The notes below the pieces were generated by a model that was given only the letters and a program-made list of their open reading frames with translations, searched no databases and was not told where the DNA came from. Below are positions 49,226-58,162 of a stretch of DNA of 60,393 bases, in pieces; within the stretch, counting starts at the first letter, position 1; the number at the start of each line of letters is the position of its first letter. The translations under genes were made by a program, and so were the position numbers. The DNA comes from Clostridia bacterium (GTDB lineage: Bacteria; Bacillota; Clostridia; Christensenellales; CAG-138): NCBI GenBank assembly GCA_017509785.1, contig JAFWOT010000025.1, positions 1 through 60,393 of the forward strand. Direction: 5' to 3'.

Positions 49226-49600
49226 ATGGAATTGATCATAGGCGGCGCGTATCAGGGAAAGCTGAGCTACGCCGTTGAAAAATACGATATCGGCGAAGCG
49301 GAGCTCTTCGATCTGTCTAACGGGCTGCCCGAGAGGAGCTTCCGCTGCTTCTTCCATCTTGAAAGCCTGACCCGCACGGCGGCGGAAAGGGGACTTTCCG
49401 CGCGGGAGCTGGCGGATACGCTCCTCCCCCTCTTCGGGGAGAGCGTCGTCATCTCGCGGGAGGTCGGATGCGGGATCGTTCCGACGGACGCCTCGGAAAG
49501 GCTGTTCCGCGAGCTCCACGGAAGCGTTCTGAGGATACTCGCACGGGAGGCTTCCTCCGTCACGAGGATATTCTGCGGGCTGCCCGAGAGGCTGAAATGA
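49226..49600 (+). CDS. Short CobU-like protein with degenerate P-loop
   Basis: The 124-residue protein begins MELIIGGAYQGKLSYAVEKY, a P-loop-like GxxxxGK in which the following Ser/Thr is replaced by Leu. Its second half, SREVGCGIVPTDASERLFRE, matches the CobU EVGxGIVP motif that the first CobU copy lacks. It is shorter than CobU (about 175-180 residues) and lacks the guanylylated histidine region. It may complement the first copy as a hetero-complex or have a regulatory role. It overlaps cbiA by ATGA. Confidence 0.8.
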   Translation: MELIIGGAYQGKLSYAVEKYDIGEAELFDLSNGLPERSFRCFFHLESLTRTAAERGLSARELADTLLPLFGESVVISREVGCGIVPTDASERLFRELHGSVLRILAREASSVTRIFCGLPERLK

Positions 49601-50964
49601 ACGTGATAAAAGCAAAAACGAACCGCGTTATGATATCGGGGACGGGCTCCGGCTGCGGAAAGACGACGCTCGTCTGCGCGTTGCTCAGCGCGTATAAAAG
49701 GCGGGGCGTGAACGTCGGCGCCGCCAAGTGCGGGCCCGATTACATCGACCCCATGTTCCACAGGAGCGTCGTCGGCGCGCACAGCACGAACCTCGACCCC
49801 TTCTTCTTCGACGGGAATACGCTGTCGCGGCTCCTTGCGAAGAACGGCGAGGGGCGGACGCTGACCGTCATAGAGGGCGCGATGGGCTACTACGACGGGT
49901 TCGCCGCGGCTTCGCCCCGCGCCAGCGCGTATGAAACCGCCCGCGCGACCGGGACCCCGGTGATACTCGCCGTAAACGCGAGGGGAGCTTCGCTTTCGGC
50001 GCTCGCTCAGATAAGGGGATTCATCGGGTTCCGTCCGGATGACCGGATCGCCGGGGTGATACTCAACAACTGTTCGGAGCGCGTTTATACCGCTTTAAAG
50101 CCCATGATAGAGGGCGAACTCGGCGTTTCCGCTTTCGGCTTCATGCCGAGGATACCGGAGGCCGAGCTCGGTTCGAGGCATCTGGGGCTCATAACGGCGG
50201 ACGAGACGGAAGACCTTGCCACGAAGCTCTCGCGGCTTGCGGAGCAGGCGGAGAGGAGCCTCGATCTTGACGGGATAGCCTCGCTCGCGGAGAGAGCGCC
50301 GGAGCTGAGCTTCACTCTGCCCGTAATAAAAAAACGCGAGCCCTGCCGCATAGCTGCAGCAAGGGACGCCGCGTTCTGCTTTTATTATGAGGACAGCCTC
50401 GATCTGCTCCGTGAGATGGGCGCGGAGATCGTCGAATTCAGCCCCATCTCGGACGAGCGTCTGCCGGAGGGCGTGCACGGGCTGATACTCGGAGGCGGCT
50501 ACCCCGAGCTGCACGCGGAGGCGCTCTCAAACAACGTCTCCATGCGGGAGAGCGTCCGCTCCGCCGTGGCGGGCGGCCTGCCCTGCATAGCCGAGTGCGG
50601 CGGGTTCATGTATCTGACGGAGCGTATCGCGGATAAGCCCATGGCGGGAGTCATACCCGGGGGCTGCTCTGATACGGGCGGGCTGCGGCGGTTCGGCTAC
50701 GTCACGCTGACGGCCGAGCGGGATAATCTCCTCTGCCGAAAGGGGGCGAGCATTCCCGCGCACGAGTTTCACCATTGGGACGCGGACGACCCCGGCGAGG
50801 GGTTCCGCGCCGTGAAGCCCGACGGACGGAGCTGGGCGTGCGTTCACGCCGGCCCCACGCTCTTTGCCGGGTTCCCGCATCTGCATCTCTGTGCGGAGCC
50901 GGCCTTCGCGGAAAGCTTCTACACAGCCTGTTTAAAGGAGAAACACGAATGTTCGAAACGATAA
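49597..50964 (+). CDS. cbiA: Cobyrinate a,c-diamide synthase CbiA
   Basis: The 455-residue ATP-dependent amidotransferase amidates the a and c side chains of (cobalt) cobyrinate. It has a P-loop SGTGSGCGKTTLVCALL, the KCGPDYIDPMFH segment, VIEGAMGYYDG and a glutamine amidotransferase domain with the nucleophile in AECGGFMYL and EFHHWD late. It overlaps the CobU-like gene at its start and cbiC by 16 bases at its end. Confidence 0.95.
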   Translation: MNVIKAKTNRVMISGTGSGCGKTTLVCALLSAYKRRGVNVGAAKCGPDYIDPMFHRSVVGAHSTNLDPFFFDGNTLSRLLAKNGEGRTLTVIEGAMGYYDGFAAASPRASAYETARATGTPVILAVNARGASLSALAQIRGFIGFRPDDRIAGVILNNCSERVYTALKPMIEGELGVSAFGFMPRIPEAELGSRHLGLITADETEDLATKLSRLAEQAERSLDLDGIASLAERAPELSFTLPVIKKREPCRIAAARDAAFCFYYEDSLDLLREMGAEIVEFSPISDERLPEGVHGLILGGGYPELHAEALSNNVSMRESVRSAVAGGLPCIAECGGFMYLTERIADKPMAGVIPGGCSDTGGLRRFGYVTLTAERDNLLCRKGASIPAHEFHHWDADDPGEGFRAVKPDGRSWACVHAGPTLFAGFPHLHLCAEPAFAESFYTACLKEKHECSKR

Positions 50965-51578
50965 GACCGATGGATATAGAGAAGCGGAGCTTTGAGATAA
51001 TACAGGGCATACTCGACGAAAAGGGCGTCATACTCCCCCCGGAGAACGAAGCCGTCGTAAAGCGGGTCATCCACACGACGGCGGACTTCGACTACGTTGA
51101 AAGCCTCGTCTTTTCAAAGGACGCGGTAAGCCTCGCACGGGAGGCGCTCAAAGAGGGCTGCGATATAGTCACCGACACGCAGATGGCGAAAGCCGGCATA
51201 AACAAGGGGATACTCGCAAAGCTCGGCGGCGAGGCGCACTGCTTCATGTCGGATCCCGACGTCGCCGAGGAGGCGAAGGCCCGCGGCGTGACGCGGGCGA
51301 CGGTCTCGATGGAGAAGGCGGCGAGGCTGCAAAAGCCGCTGATATTCGCGATAGGCAACGCTCCGACGGCGCTCATAGCATTGGACGGGCTGATAAAGAG
51401 CGGCAAAGTCAGCCCGAAGCTCATCATAGGCGTGCCGGTGGGATTCGTTAACGTCGTCGAGAGCAAGGAGCTGATCGTCTCCTCCCCCGCGCCGCACATA
51501 GTCGCAAGGGGGCGAAAGGGCGGCAGCAACGTCGCCGCCGCGATAGTCAACGCCCTGCTCTACGGTATAGCGCGATGA
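50949..51578 (+). CDS. cbiC: Cobalt-precorrin-8 methylmutase CbiC
   Basis: The 209-residue enzyme moves the C11 methyl to C12, giving cobyrinate. It shows RSFEIIQGI, the RVIHTTADFDYVESLVFS segment with the catalytic histidine, DTQMAKAGINKGIL and GVPVGFVNVVESKELI. AAAGGAG lies before the ATG at 50949, inside the end of cbiA. It overlaps cbiD by four bases. Confidence 0.95.
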   Translation: MFETIRPMDIEKRSFEIIQGILDEKGVILPPENEAVVKRVIHTTADFDYVESLVFSKDAVSLAREALKEGCDIVTDTQMAKAGINKGILAKLGGEAHCFMSDPDVAEEAKARGVTRATVSMEKAARLQKPLIFAIGNAPTALIALDGLIKSGKVSPKLIIGVPVGFVNVVESKELIVSSPAPHIVARGRKGGSNVAAAIVNALLYGIAR

Positions 51579-52711
51579 ACGAATTCGTTTTAAAGGACGG
51601 CAGGAAGCTGAGGCTCGGCTACACGACGGGCTCCTGCGCGGCGGCGGCCTCCGCCGGGGCGGCGCGGATGCTCCTTTCGGGCAAGCCGATCGAAAGCGTC
51701 GTTCTGGATACCCCGAAGGGGATACGCCTGGAGCTTGCGCTGGAGGATATCGGATTCGGCGAGGGGAGCGTCTCCTGCGCCGTGAGAAAGGATTCAGGCG
51801 ACGACCCCGACGTCACGAACGGGGCGCTCATCTATTCGGAGGTCAGCTTCTCGGAAGATGAGGGCGTTTCCATAGACGGAGGCTTCGGCATAGGGAGGAT
51901 AACGAAGCGCGGGCTCGACCGCGCCGTCGGCGAGGCGGCGATCAATTCCGTGCCGCGGGAGATGATAACGAAGAACGTCCTCGAGGCGGCGAAGCTCTTC
52001 GACCACACCGGCGGGTTCCGGGTAGTCATATCATGCCCCGAGGGGGAGGCTCTCGCCGCGAAGACGTTCAACCCCCGTCTCGGGATAATCGGCGGGATAT
52101 CGATACTCGGGACCTCCGGCATCGTGGAGCCGATGAGCGAGAAGGCGCTCGTCGACACGATCCGCCTCGAGCTGACCCAACGGCGCGCGCTTGGGGCGCG
52201 GAGCGTGCTTTTAACGCCCGGCAACTACGGTGCGGATCACATCAGGAACTCGCTTGGAATAGATCCCGGGATAGCCGTGCAGACCTCGAATTTTATAGGC
52301 GACAGCATCGATATCTGCCGCGAGCTCGGGTTCCGCCGCGCGGTGCTCGTCGGGCATATAGGCAAGCTCGTAAAGCTCGCGGGCGGGATGATGAACACCC
52401 ACTCGAAATACGGCGACTGCCGAATGGAGATAATAGCGGCGCATGCCGGGAAGGAGGGCGCCGGGAGCGGGCTCATCGGGCGGATACTCGGCTGCGTCGC
52501 CTGCGACGAGGCGATACGCCTCCTTCGGGAGGAGGATGAGTCCCTCTGCGGGAGGACTCTCGCCTCATTGGCGGAAAGGATCGGAGCAAACCTGCGCGCG
52601 AGGGCGGGCGACGGGCTCGCGATCGAGGCGCTGTTCTTCTCGAAGGAATACGGGAACCTCGGATGGACGCCCGGAGCGTTCGAAGCACTTAAAGGTTTTA
52701 CGGAGGATTGA
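51575..52711 (+). CDS. cbiD: Cobalt-precorrin-5B C1-methyltransferase CbiD
   Basis: The 378-residue protein has the CbiD opening LRLGYTTGSCAAAASAGAAR, then GFGIGRITKRGLDRAVGEAA, the GTSGIVEPMSEKALVDTI loop and a GHIGKLVKLAGGMMNTHSK segment. It is specific to the anaerobic pathway and methylates C1 using S-adenosylmethionine. The position between cbiC and cbiF is usual. Confidence 0.95.
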   Translation: MNEFVLKDGRKLRLGYTTGSCAAAASAGAARMLLSGKPIESVVLDTPKGIRLELALEDIGFGEGSVSCAVRKDSGDDPDVTNGALIYSEVSFSEDEGVSIDGGFGIGRITKRGLDRAVGEAAINSVPREMITKNVLEAAKLFDHTGGFRVVISCPEGEALAAKTFNPRLGIIGGISILGTSGIVEPMSEKALVDTIRLELTQRRALGARSVLLTPGNYGADHIRNSLGIDPGIAVQTSNFIGDSIDICRELGFRRAVLVGHIGKLVKLAGGMMNTHSKYGDCRMEIIAAHAGKEGAGSGLIGRILGCVACDEAIRLLREEDESLCGRTLASLAERIGANLRARAGDGLAIEALFFSKEYGNLGWTPGAFEALKGFTED

Positions 52712-52712
52712 T

Positions 52713-53468
52713 ATGGTACATTTCGTCGGAGCCGGCAGCGGGGCTGTCGATCTCATCACCGTGCGCGGAGCAAGGCTCCTTTCGGAGGCGGACGCCGTCA
52801 TTTACGCGGGGTCGCTCGTCAACCCGGAGCTGCTCTCGTACTGCCGCGAGGACTGCGAGAAGCACGACAGCGCCCTTTTGACGCTTGAAGAAGTGCTCGA
52901 AATAATAAAAAAAGCCGAGGCGGAGGGCAGAACGACCGTCCGTCTTCACACGGGGGACAGCTCCATCTACGGCGCCGTGCGCGAGCAGTTCGACGCGCTC
53001 GACGCGCTCGGGATCGAATACGACGTAACTCCCGGGGTAAGCTCCTTCTGCGGGGCGGCGGCCTCGCTGAAGGCCGAATTCACCCTGCCGGGCGTTTCGC
53101 AGACGGTGATCATTACCCGCGCCGCAGGGAGGACGCCCGTGCCGGAGCGCGAGTCGATAGAAAAGCTCGCCGCGCACGGAGCGACGATGGTGCTCTTCCT
53201 CAGCACCTCGCTCACGGAGAAGCTCCGGCGGGAGCTGATCGCGGGAGGCTATTCGGAGGATACGCCCGCCGCGGTCGTCTACAAGGCGACATGGAAGGAT
53301 GAGAGGATAATCCGCTGTACGGTGGGGACGCTCCATACGGCCGTCACGGAGGCGGGGCTCAAAAAGACGAGTCTCATAATAGTCGGCGGATGCATGGGGG
53401 ATGAATACGCGCGTTCGCTCCTCTATCACCCCGGATTCACCACCGAATTCAGAAAGGGGAACGCATGA
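52713..53468 (+). CDS. cbiF: Cobalt-precorrin-4 C11-methyltransferase CbiF
   Basis: The 251-residue tetrapyrrole methylase has VHFVGAGSGAVDLITVRGA, the AVIYAGSLVNPELL segment, the LHTGDSSIYGAVREQ loop and VTPGVSSFCGAAASLKAEFT. Those features identify CbiF/CobM among the methylases. CGGAGG precedes the ATG at 52713, one base after cbiD's end. Its stop overlaps cbiG as ATGA. Confidence 0.94.
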   Translation: MVHFVGAGSGAVDLITVRGARLLSEADAVIYAGSLVNPELLSYCREDCEKHDSALLTLEEVLEIIKKAEAEGRTTVRLHTGDSSIYGAVREQFDALDALGIEYDVTPGVSSFCGAAASLKAEFTLPGVSQTVIITRAAGRTPVPERESIEKLAAHGATMVLFLSTSLTEKLRRELIAGGYSEDTPAAVVYKATWKDERIIRCTVGTLHTAVTEAGLKKTSLIIVGGCMGDEYARSLLYHPGFTTEFRKGNA

Positions 53469-54475
53469 GCCGCTCCGTATTCGCGTTCAGCAGGCGCGGC
53501 CTTGCGACGGCGGAGAGGGTCAGCGAGGCACTCGGAGGGGCCTCCGTTTACGCCCCCGAGAGGCTCGCGGGAGGGAACGTCCTCCCCATCCCCTCGCCCT
53601 CGTTCGGGTTCTTCGCCGGGAGGTTCGCCGCGGACGGCGCGCTGATATTCGTCGGCTCCTGCGGGATAGCGGTGCGGCTCATCGCGCCGCATATAAGGAG
53701 CAAGACGGAGGACCCGGCGGTGCTCGTCATAGACGAGCTCGGGCGGCACGTGATACCGATACTCTCCGGGCATATAGGCGGGGCGAACGCTTTGGCGAAG
53801 CTGACTGCGCAAAGGCTTGGCGCGGAGGCCGTCATAACCACGGCGACCGATATAAACGGCAGGTTCTCCGCAGACGCGTGGGCCGCGGAGAACGGTTTCT
53901 CGATAAGCGGAATGGGGCTCGTCAAGGAGGTATCCGCCGCGATACTCGAAGGCGAAGTTCCCGTGCTTTGCGACCTGCCCGTATCGGGGGAGCTCCCCAA
54001 GGGGCTCCGGACGGGAGACGGGGAGCTCGGGATACTCGTTTCTTACCGGAAGGACGAGCCGTTTTCGCGGACGCTCCGCATAGTGCCCAAATGCGTGATA
54101 CTCGGCGTCGGCTGCCGCAGGGGGACCCCCTGCGAAGCGATCGAGGCCGCCGTCGGCGAGGCTCTGGAGAATGCGGGGATCGACCCCGCCTCTGTCAAGG
54201 CCGCCGCCTCGATAGACCTCAAGAGCGGCGAAGCGGGGCTGCTCGGCTTCTGCGAAAAGCACGGGATCCCCGTGGAATTTTACAGCGCCGGGAGGCTGAA
54301 CGAGGTCGAAGGGGATTTCACCCGCTCGGATTTCGTGAAGGGGATCACCGGCGTCGACAACGTGTGCGAGAGGGCGGCAATGGCCGCCGGAACGAGGCTG
54401 ATAATGAGAAAGACCGTGCGCGGCGGAGTGACCGTCGCGGCGGCGCTTGACGATACGGAGGTGCGCTTTGGGTAA
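53465..54475 (+). CDS. cbiG: Cobalt-precorrin-5A hydrolase CbiG
   Basis: The 336-residue protein opens the delta-lactone of cobalt-precorrin-5A and releases acetaldehyde. It has the N-terminal FVGSCGIAVRLIAPHIRSK, the LSGHIGGANALAKLTAQRLG segment, and a C-terminal domain with LGVGCRRGTPCEAIEAAV and SIDLKSGEAGLLGFCEKHGI. It is diagnostic of the cobalt-early pathway. It overlaps cbiH by eight bases. Confidence 0.95.
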   Translation: MSRSVFAFSRRGLATAERVSEALGGASVYAPERLAGGNVLPIPSPSFGFFAGRFAADGALIFVGSCGIAVRLIAPHIRSKTEDPAVLVIDELGRHVIPILSGHIGGANALAKLTAQRLGAEAVITTATDINGRFSADAWAAENGFSISGMGLVKEVSAAILEGEVPVLCDLPVSGELPKGLRTGDGELGILVSYRKDEPFSRTLRIVPKCVILGVGCRRGTPCEAIEAAVGEALENAGIDPASVKAAASIDLKSGEAGLLGFCEKHGIPVEFYSAGRLNEVEGDFTRSDFVKGITGVDNVCERAAMAAGTRLIMRKTVRGGVTVAAALDDTEVRFG

Positions 54476-55199
54476 GCTTTACGTCGTGGGCATAGGGCCC
54501 GGAAACTATGAAAACATGACCGTTCGCGCCGACCGCGCGCTCGCTGCCTGCGATACGATAGTTGGATACGGCGTGTACGTGGAGCTCGTCCGCGGGCGTT
54601 ACCCCGAAAAGAGGTTCCTTTCCACCGGCATGACCCGCGAGGCGGAGCGGTGCAGGCTCGCCCTTGACGAGGCGGAAACCGGCGGAACGGTCGCGCTCGT
54701 CTGCTCGGGCGACAGCGGTATCTACGGTATGGCGGGGCTCGTGTTGGAATTGCGGGGCGAAAGCCCCGAACCGGAGATAGAAATAATACCGGGGCTCACG
54801 GCGGCGGTCTCGGGCGGGGCGCTCCTCGGCGCACCGCTGACACACGATTTCGCCGTGATATCCCTTTCGGACAGGCTGACCGAGTGGGCGCTCATCGAAA
54901 GGAGGCTCGAGGCGGCGGCAGAGGCAGAGCTCTCCATCGTGCTCTACAACCCCGCGAGCCGGGGCAGGCCCGATCATCTGAAAAAAGCCTGTGAAATATT
55001 GAAGAAACACATCCCCGGCGGCCGCGTCTGCGGGGTCTGCCGCAACATAGGGCGCGAGGGCGAGGAACGCTTTATAACGACGCTCGACGAGCTTGCGGAG
55101 TTCCCGGCGGATATGTTCTGCACGGTGTTCATAGGCAATCCGCAGACGAGGAGCATAGGCGGGAGCATGGTCACCCCGAGGGGGTATCGGGATGTTTAA
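54468..55199 (+). CDS. cbiH: Cobalt-precorrin-3 C17-methyltransferase CbiH
   Basis: The 243-residue methylase has KLYVVGIGPGNYENMTVRAD, the IVGYGVYVELV segment, ALVCSGDSGIYGMAGLVLEL and LLGAPLTHDFAVISLSD, which single out CbiH/CobJ. I chose the TTG at 54468, with GGAGG seven bases upstream, inside the end of cbiG. It lacks the C-terminal ferredoxin-like extension of some homologues. It overlaps the next gene by eight bases. Confidence 0.93.
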   Translation: MGKLYVVGIGPGNYENMTVRADRALAACDTIVGYGVYVELVRGRYPEKRFLSTGMTREAERCRLALDEAETGGTVALVCSGDSGIYGMAGLVLELRGESPEPEIEIIPGLTAAVSGGALLGAPLTHDFAVISLSDRLTEWALIERRLEAAAEAELSIVLYNPASRGRPDHLKKACEILKKHIPGGRVCGVCRNIGREGEERFITTLDELAEFPADMFCTVFIGNPQTRSIGGSMVTPRGYRDV

Positions 55200-57174
55200 G
55201 ATATGCGTTTTTGCGGGAACGACCGAGGGCAGGAGGCTCGTCGGGTACCTTGAGGGCTCGAACGCCGAGGTGACCGCCTGCGCCGCGACGGAGTACGGCG
55301 GCGAACTGCTCTCACGCGAGGGGAATATCCGCGTCCGCACGGGGCGCATGGACGAGGCTGAAATGGAGCGCTTCCTGCGGGAGGCGGGGTTCGATCTTGT
55401 CATCGACGCGACTCACCCCTACGCTTTGGAGGCGACGGTGAACATAAGCGCCGCCTGCGAGAACGCGGGCGTGCGGTATGAAAGGCTCTGCAGGGACGCT
55501 TCCTCGCTGCCGGAGGAGGCGGCGATCCTCCCCGACGCGGAGTCGGCGGCGGAGTTCCTTTCGCGCACCGAGGGGAACGTGCTGCTGACGACGGGCTCGA
55601 AGGAATTGAGCGCGTTCGCTTCCGTTCCCGGATTCGCGGAGAGATTCTATGCAAGGGTCCTCCCCATGGAGGATTCGCTCCGGCTCTGCCGCGAAGCGGG
55701 GCTTGCGCCCTCGCACGTCATCGCTATGCAGGGGCCGTTTTCAAAGGAGCTGAACGCCGCGCTGCTGCGCTCCCTTGGGGCCGCGTATCTCGTTACGAAG
55801 GAATCCGGCAGGGCGGGCGGCTTCATTGAAAAGGCGGAGGCCGCGCGGGAGACCGGCGCGAAGCTCGTGCTCATAGGAAGACCTCAAATCGGCTCCGGCG
55901 GGCTCTCCTTCGCGGAGACGGCAAGGCTTCTCGGCGAGGAATTCGGTATAGCGCGAAGGCCGAAGGTCAGCGTCGTCGGCATAGGCGCCGGCTCCGAGGA
56001 GATGCTGACGGCGGCCTCCCGGCAGGCGATACGGGGCGCCGACTGCGTGATAGGCGCAAAAAGGATGCTCGGGCTTTCGCGCCCGGGGCAGGCGGTTTTT
56101 CAGACCGTTTCACCGACGGAAACGGCGGAGCTCATCGCCGCGCACCCCGAATACGCGCGATTTGCCGTGCTTTTGAGCGGGGACGTCGGGTTCTACAGCG
56201 GGGCGAAAAAGCTGCTGCCCCTTCTTCGGGACTGCGACGTGAGCGTACTGCCCGGTATCAGCTCGCTCTCTTACCTCTGCGCGAAGGCGGGGGTATCGTA
56301 TGAGAACGTGAAGACGGTGAGCCTCCACGGGAGGAACGCCGCGATACTGCCAACCGTCAGGCGGAACGGGCTCGTTTTCGCTCTCGTCGGCGGGGAGAAC
56401 GGCGCGGGAGCGCTCATCGGCACGCTCGCGCAGAACGGGCTCGGGAACGCTGAGGTGATCGTCGGCGAAAGGCTCAGCTACCCCGATGAAAAGCTGACGC
56501 GCGGCAGGGCGGCGGAGCTTGCGGGGACGGTATTCGACCCGCTGAGCGCCGTGCTCATAATGAATGAAAATACAGAAAGCGCCGCCGCCGGCCTTCCCGA
56601 CGGGGCGTTCACGAGGAGCGGGAGCGATAAGCCGCTCGTCCCGATGACGAAATCGGAGGTGCGGGCGGTGGTGCTTTCAAAGCTTCGGCTCACGCCCGAT
56701 TCCGTCTGCTGGGATATAGGCTCCGGTACGGGGTCGGTATCAGTCGAGATGGCGCTTGCCGCGCCCGAAGGGCGGGTTTACGCCGTTGAGATGAAGCCCG
56801 ATGCTGCCCGCCTGACCGAGATGAACGCGGAAGCTTTCGGGCTGACGAACGTCAGCGTGACAGAAGGAGCCGCGCCGCAGGCGCTGACCGGGCTCCCCTC
56901 CCCCACGCACGTTTTCATCGGCGGGAGCTCCGGCGCTCTGCGCGAGACCGTCGGGCTCGTTCTCGAAAGGAATCCGCACGCGCGTATAGTCGCGGCGGCG
57001 GTCTCGCTCGAGACCGTTTCGGAGCTGACGGCGCTCTCGCGGGAGATGGGCTTCGACGAAACGGAGACGGTCTGTCTCAACGTAGCCAGGGCAAGGCGGA
57101 TCGGCGGATACAGCCTCATGACGGGGCAGAACCCGGTATACGTTTTCACCATGCAAAAAAAGGGCGAAGGCTGA
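55192..57174 (+). CDS. cbiJ/cbiE/cbiT: CbiJ-CbiE-CbiT fusion: precorrin-6A reductase / C5- and C15-methyltransferase
   Basis: The 660-residue protein joins three steps. Residues 1-245 are a reductase of the CbiJ type (CVFAGTTEGRRLVGYLEG, VIDATHPYALEATVNI). Residues 262-460 are a CbiE tetrapyrrole methylase (VSVVGIGAGSEEMLTAASRQ, LLSGDVGFYSGAKKLLP). Residues 480-660 are a CbiT-type Rossmann methyltransferase and decarboxylase (WDIGSGTGSVSVEMALAAPE, HVFIGGSSGALRE). CbiE-CbiT fusions are known as CobL; the added CbiJ makes a single polypeptide for cobalt-precorrin-6A to -8. Confidence 0.93.
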   Translation: MFKICVFAGTTEGRRLVGYLEGSNAEVTACAATEYGGELLSREGNIRVRTGRMDEAEMERFLREAGFDLVIDATHPYALEATVNISAACENAGVRYERLCRDASSLPEEAAILPDAESAAEFLSRTEGNVLLTTGSKELSAFASVPGFAERFYARVLPMEDSLRLCREAGLAPSHVIAMQGPFSKELNAALLRSLGAAYLVTKESGRAGGFIEKAEAARETGAKLVLIGRPQIGSGGLSFAETARLLGEEFGIARRPKVSVVGIGAGSEEMLTAASRQAIRGADCVIGAKRMLGLSRPGQAVFQTVSPTETAELIAAHPEYARFAVLLSGDVGFYSGAKKLLPLLRDCDVSVLPGISSLSYLCAKAGVSYENVKTVSLHGRNAAILPTVRRNGLVFALVGGENGAGALIGTLAQNGLGNAEVIVGERLSYPDEKLTRGRAAELAGTVFDPLSAVLIMNENTESAAAGLPDGAFTRSGSDKPLVPMTKSEVRAVVLSKLRLTPDSVCWDIGSGTGSVSVEMALAAPEGRVYAVEMKPDAARLTEMNAEAFGLTNVSVTEGAAPQALTGLPSPTHVFIGGSSGALRETVGLVLERNPHARIVAAAVSLETVSELTALSREMGFDETETVCLNVARARRIGGYSLMTGQNPVYVFTMQKKGEG

Positions 57175-57178
57175 TCGA

Positions 57179-58162
57179 ATGAACGGTATTTTTACGCTTT
57201 ACGCGCTGATCGCGGGCTTTATCATCGATCTCATAGCAGGGGATCCGCATTGGCTGCCGCACCCGGTCGTGATAATGGGGCGTCTCATCGACGCGCTTCA
57301 AAAGGGGCTTCGGCGCGTTTTCCCGAAGACCAAGCGCGGCGAGAACGCGGCGGGAGCCGTGCTCTGGGCGATAACGGCGATACTTTCTTTCTGCGTCCCC
57401 GCGGCAGTGCTTTGGGGATGCCGCATGGTCTCCCCCTGGCTCTGCATGGGGGTCGAGATCGTCATGTGCTGGCAGTGCGTTGCGGCAAGGAGCCTGCGCG
57501 ACGAGAGCATGAAGGTGAAAAAAGCCCTCGATTCCGGGGATATCTCGGCCTCGCGCAGGGCGGTGGCCATGATAGTCGGCAGGGACGTCGACGCCCTTGA
57601 CGCCGCCGGGGTCGCGCGGGCGGCGGTCGAGACCGTGGCGGAGAACGCCTCCGACGGGGTGACGGCGCCTCTCATCTATCTTGCCTTAGGCGGCGGGCCT
57701 CTCGGAATGCTCTATAAGGCCGTCAACACGATGGATTCGATGCTCGGCTACACCGAGCCGCCGTACAGGGACTTCGGGCTTGTCCCCGCGAAGGCAGACG
57801 ACGTTTTCAATTTCATACCGGCGAGGATATCGGCGCTCTTTATGCTTCTCTCCGGTTGGGCGCAGGGCTTTGACGCGAAGCGCGGCGCGGCGGTATTCCG
57901 CCGCGACAGATATAAGCACGCGAGCCCCAATTCCGCCCAGACGGAATCCGTAATGGCGGGGCTGTTGGGCCTGCGGCTGGCGGGCGACGCTTACTACCAC
58001 GGCGTGCTCCATAAGAAGGAATTCATCGGGGATCCCCTCCGCGATATCGAGCCGGAGGATATCCGCCGCGCGAACCGGATAATGTTCGGGACGGCGCTCG
58101 TTTCACTCATCGTTTTCGGCGGGCTGAGGCTCGCGGCGCTTTTTGTTTTTCATGCTGTATGA
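57179..58162 (+). CDS. cbiB: Adenosylcobinamide-phosphate synthase CbiB
   Basis: The 327-residue membrane enzyme attaches aminopropanol phosphate to adenosylcobyrate. It shows IDLIAGDPHWLPHPVVIMGR, then VGRDVDALDAAGVARAAVET, AENASDGVTAPLIYLALGG, and NTMDSMLGYTEPPYRDFG, all typical of CbiB. Several hydrophobic helices flank these. It follows the fusion gene by four bases and overlaps the decarboxylase gene by 11 bases. Confidence 0.95.
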   Translation: MNGIFTLYALIAGFIIDLIAGDPHWLPHPVVIMGRLIDALQKGLRRVFPKTKRGENAAGAVLWAITAILSFCVPAAVLWGCRMVSPWLCMGVEIVMCWQCVAARSLRDESMKVKKALDSGDISASRRAVAMIVGRDVDALDAAGVARAAVETVAENASDGVTAPLIYLALGGGPLGMLYKAVNTMDSMLGYTEPPYRDFGLVPAKADDVFNFIPARISALFMLLSGWAQGFDAKRGAAVFRRDRYKHASPNSAQTESVMAGLLGLRLAGDAYYHGVLHKKEFIGDPLRDIEPEDIRRANRIMFGTALVSLIVFGGLRLAALFVFHAV

